Source: a bacterium
Lineage (GTDB): Bacteria > Thermosulfidibacterota > Thermosulfidibacteria > Thermosulfidibacterales > JALWSI01
DNA: 5,817 nucleotides
Direction: 5' to 3'
NCBI GenBank assembly: GCA_027080315.1
Contig: JALWSI010000128.1
Coordinates: 1-5,817, forward strand
Each line of letters begins with the position of its first letter. Position 1 is the stretch's first letter. The translations under genes were made by a program, and so were the position numbers. The notes under the pieces were generated by a model. That model did not search any database and was not told the origin of the DNA. It was given only the letters and a program-made list of their open reading frames with translations. Positions 5,473-5,817 of the stretch are shown piece by piece.

Positions 5473-5817
5473 TTAGTGTCCCGGTGGTGGGTTCACCGTT
5501 ATGTAGGTGACGCTGCTTCCTGAATAGCTCTTCTGGTACCAGGTTGAGCCGCAGCTGTAGTAGGTTGTTCCTCCTACTGTGACCACAGTAGGAGAGCATG
5601 GGAGGGTGGTGATCACTGTGGTGGTGCCTGCTGCTGCAGCGCTTCCAACTACCACTCCTGCTGCAAAGCTGCTTCCGTAATAATAGTGGCGGTGATAGTG
5701 ATCCCAATGGTCGTCGTGCATATCTTCAATGAAGTCCTGCCTATCGTCTTGAAGGTCTTTTATGAACTCCTGGCGTTTTTCTTGCCTGTCACTTATTCTA
5801 TCCTGAGCCTGCTGACG
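5473..5817 (-). CDS. Small repeat-containing protein of unknown function, 5' end outside the window
   Basis: The reading frame is open from the right edge to a TAA at 5475-5473, giving the last 114 residues. An ATG at 5721 would give only 82, but coding character clearly continues upstream of it, so I treat it as internal. In order, the protein shows a charged Arg/Gln/Asp-rich segment with 11-residue repeats (residues 4-36 of the visible part), a His/Tyr-rich patch (DHWDHYHRHYYYG), a Gly/Ala/Val hydrophobic stretch with GVVVG (a possible membrane helix or glycine-zipper-like segment), and a Thr/Tyr-rich tail with two cysteines (TTLPCSP and YYSCGSTWYQ) ending NPPPGH. Similar tails occur, as I recall, in uncharacterised envelope-associated proteins of proteobacteria; this is unverified. 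A signal peptide would lie beyond the window. No function is proposed. It converges on the thioesterase gene and has its own terminator. Confidence 0.8.
   Translation of the reverse strand, partial: RQQAQDRISDRQEKRQEFIKDLQDDRQDFIEDMHDDHWDHYHRHYYYGSSFAAGVVVGSAAAAGTTTVITTLPCSPTVVTVGGTTYYSCGSTWYQKSYSGSSVTYITVNPPPGH
5571..5594. repeat. Perfect 11-bp inverted repeat with 2-nt spacer, inside the edge gene
   Basis: CTCCTACTGTG and CACAGTAGGAG are exact reverse complements separated by AC. The repeat lies within the codons for SPTVVTVGG of the edge protein, so the protein sequence itself (PTV-VTV) creates part of the symmetry. Confidence 0.7.
5710..5808 (-). repeat. Three 33-nt units encoding an 11-residue repeat
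   Basis: Successive units read AQDRISDRQEK (5808-5776), RQEFIKDLQDD (5775-5743) and RQDFIEDMHDD (5742-5710). The last two share seven of eleven residues, and the others are mostly conservative. The first is degenerate, keeping Gln2, Ile5, Asp7 and Gln9. An 11-residue period equals three helical turns, so a hendecad-type amphipathic helix or coiled coil is plausible. More units may lie beyond the window edge. Confidence 0.65.

Noticed and set aside
5465-5707. An 80-codon minus-strand frame overlapping the edge gene
   Set aside because: The neighbouring frame (5473 onward) has structured composition, recurring repeats and stays open to the window edge; this one is its shifted shadow.
5473-5721. 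Edge gene starting at the ATG at 5721
   Set aside because: The frame stays open upstream, and the preceding codons continue the same 11-residue repeat in which this Met replaces a Leu; the true start is probably beyond the window.
1-5817. Mobile elements, CRISPR arrays, tRNA or rRNA genes
   Set aside because: No transposase motifs, terminal repeats with target duplications, spaced direct repeats or RNA-gene signatures were seen on either strand.

Overview
The window holds a compact multidrug-efflux locus from a Gram-negative bacterium, because a tripartite RND pump only makes sense with an outer membrane. Base composition is only slightly GC-rich by eye, and arginine is often encoded by AGG/AGA. 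Together with the style of the terminator and of the last protein, this loosely suggests a deltaproteobacterial (Desulfobacterota-like) lineage. That placement is an inference and weak.

Layout from left to right. On the minus strand, 4284 down to 1 is a two-gene operon. It encodes a periplasmic membrane-fusion (adaptor) protein and, with no bases between stop and start, a complete HAE1-type RND transporter of the AcrB/MexB kind. Positions 4285-4351 form a 67-bp divergent control region containing two face-to-face promoters whose -10 elements overlap, a candidate TetR-type operator lying on both, and two ribosome binding sites. On the plus strand, 4352-5041 encodes a TetR-family repressor with a CecR/YbiH-like C-terminal domain. 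A PaaI-type hotdog acyl-CoA thioesterase (4983-5417) overlaps its 3' end by 59 nt. A strong hairpin at 5428-5452 separates this plus-strand pair from a convergent minus-strand gene. That last gene enters from the right edge (5473 to beyond 5817) and encodes a small repeat-rich protein whose N-terminus lies outside the window.

How it fits together. The TetR protein most likely represses both itself and the pump from one shared operator, and is relieved by a small hydrophobic or acyl/aromatic ligand. The adaptor and RND transporter would export such compounds through an outer-membrane channel that is not encoded in this window. The thioesterase, translationally tied to the repressor, may hydrolyse an acyl- or arylacetyl-CoA, giving the free acid that is sensed or exported; this metabolic link is a hypothesis.

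Most of the window is ordinary efflux-operon content. The less ordinary parts are the very economical divergent promoter region, the long repressor/thioesterase overlap, and the edge protein, which has an 11-residue tandem repeat, a His/Tyr-rich patch, a Gly/Ala-rich hydrophobic stretch and a two-cysteine C-terminal module. No RNA genes, CRISPR arrays, insertion sequences or attachment sites were seen. No stretch over 300 bases lacks a gene.
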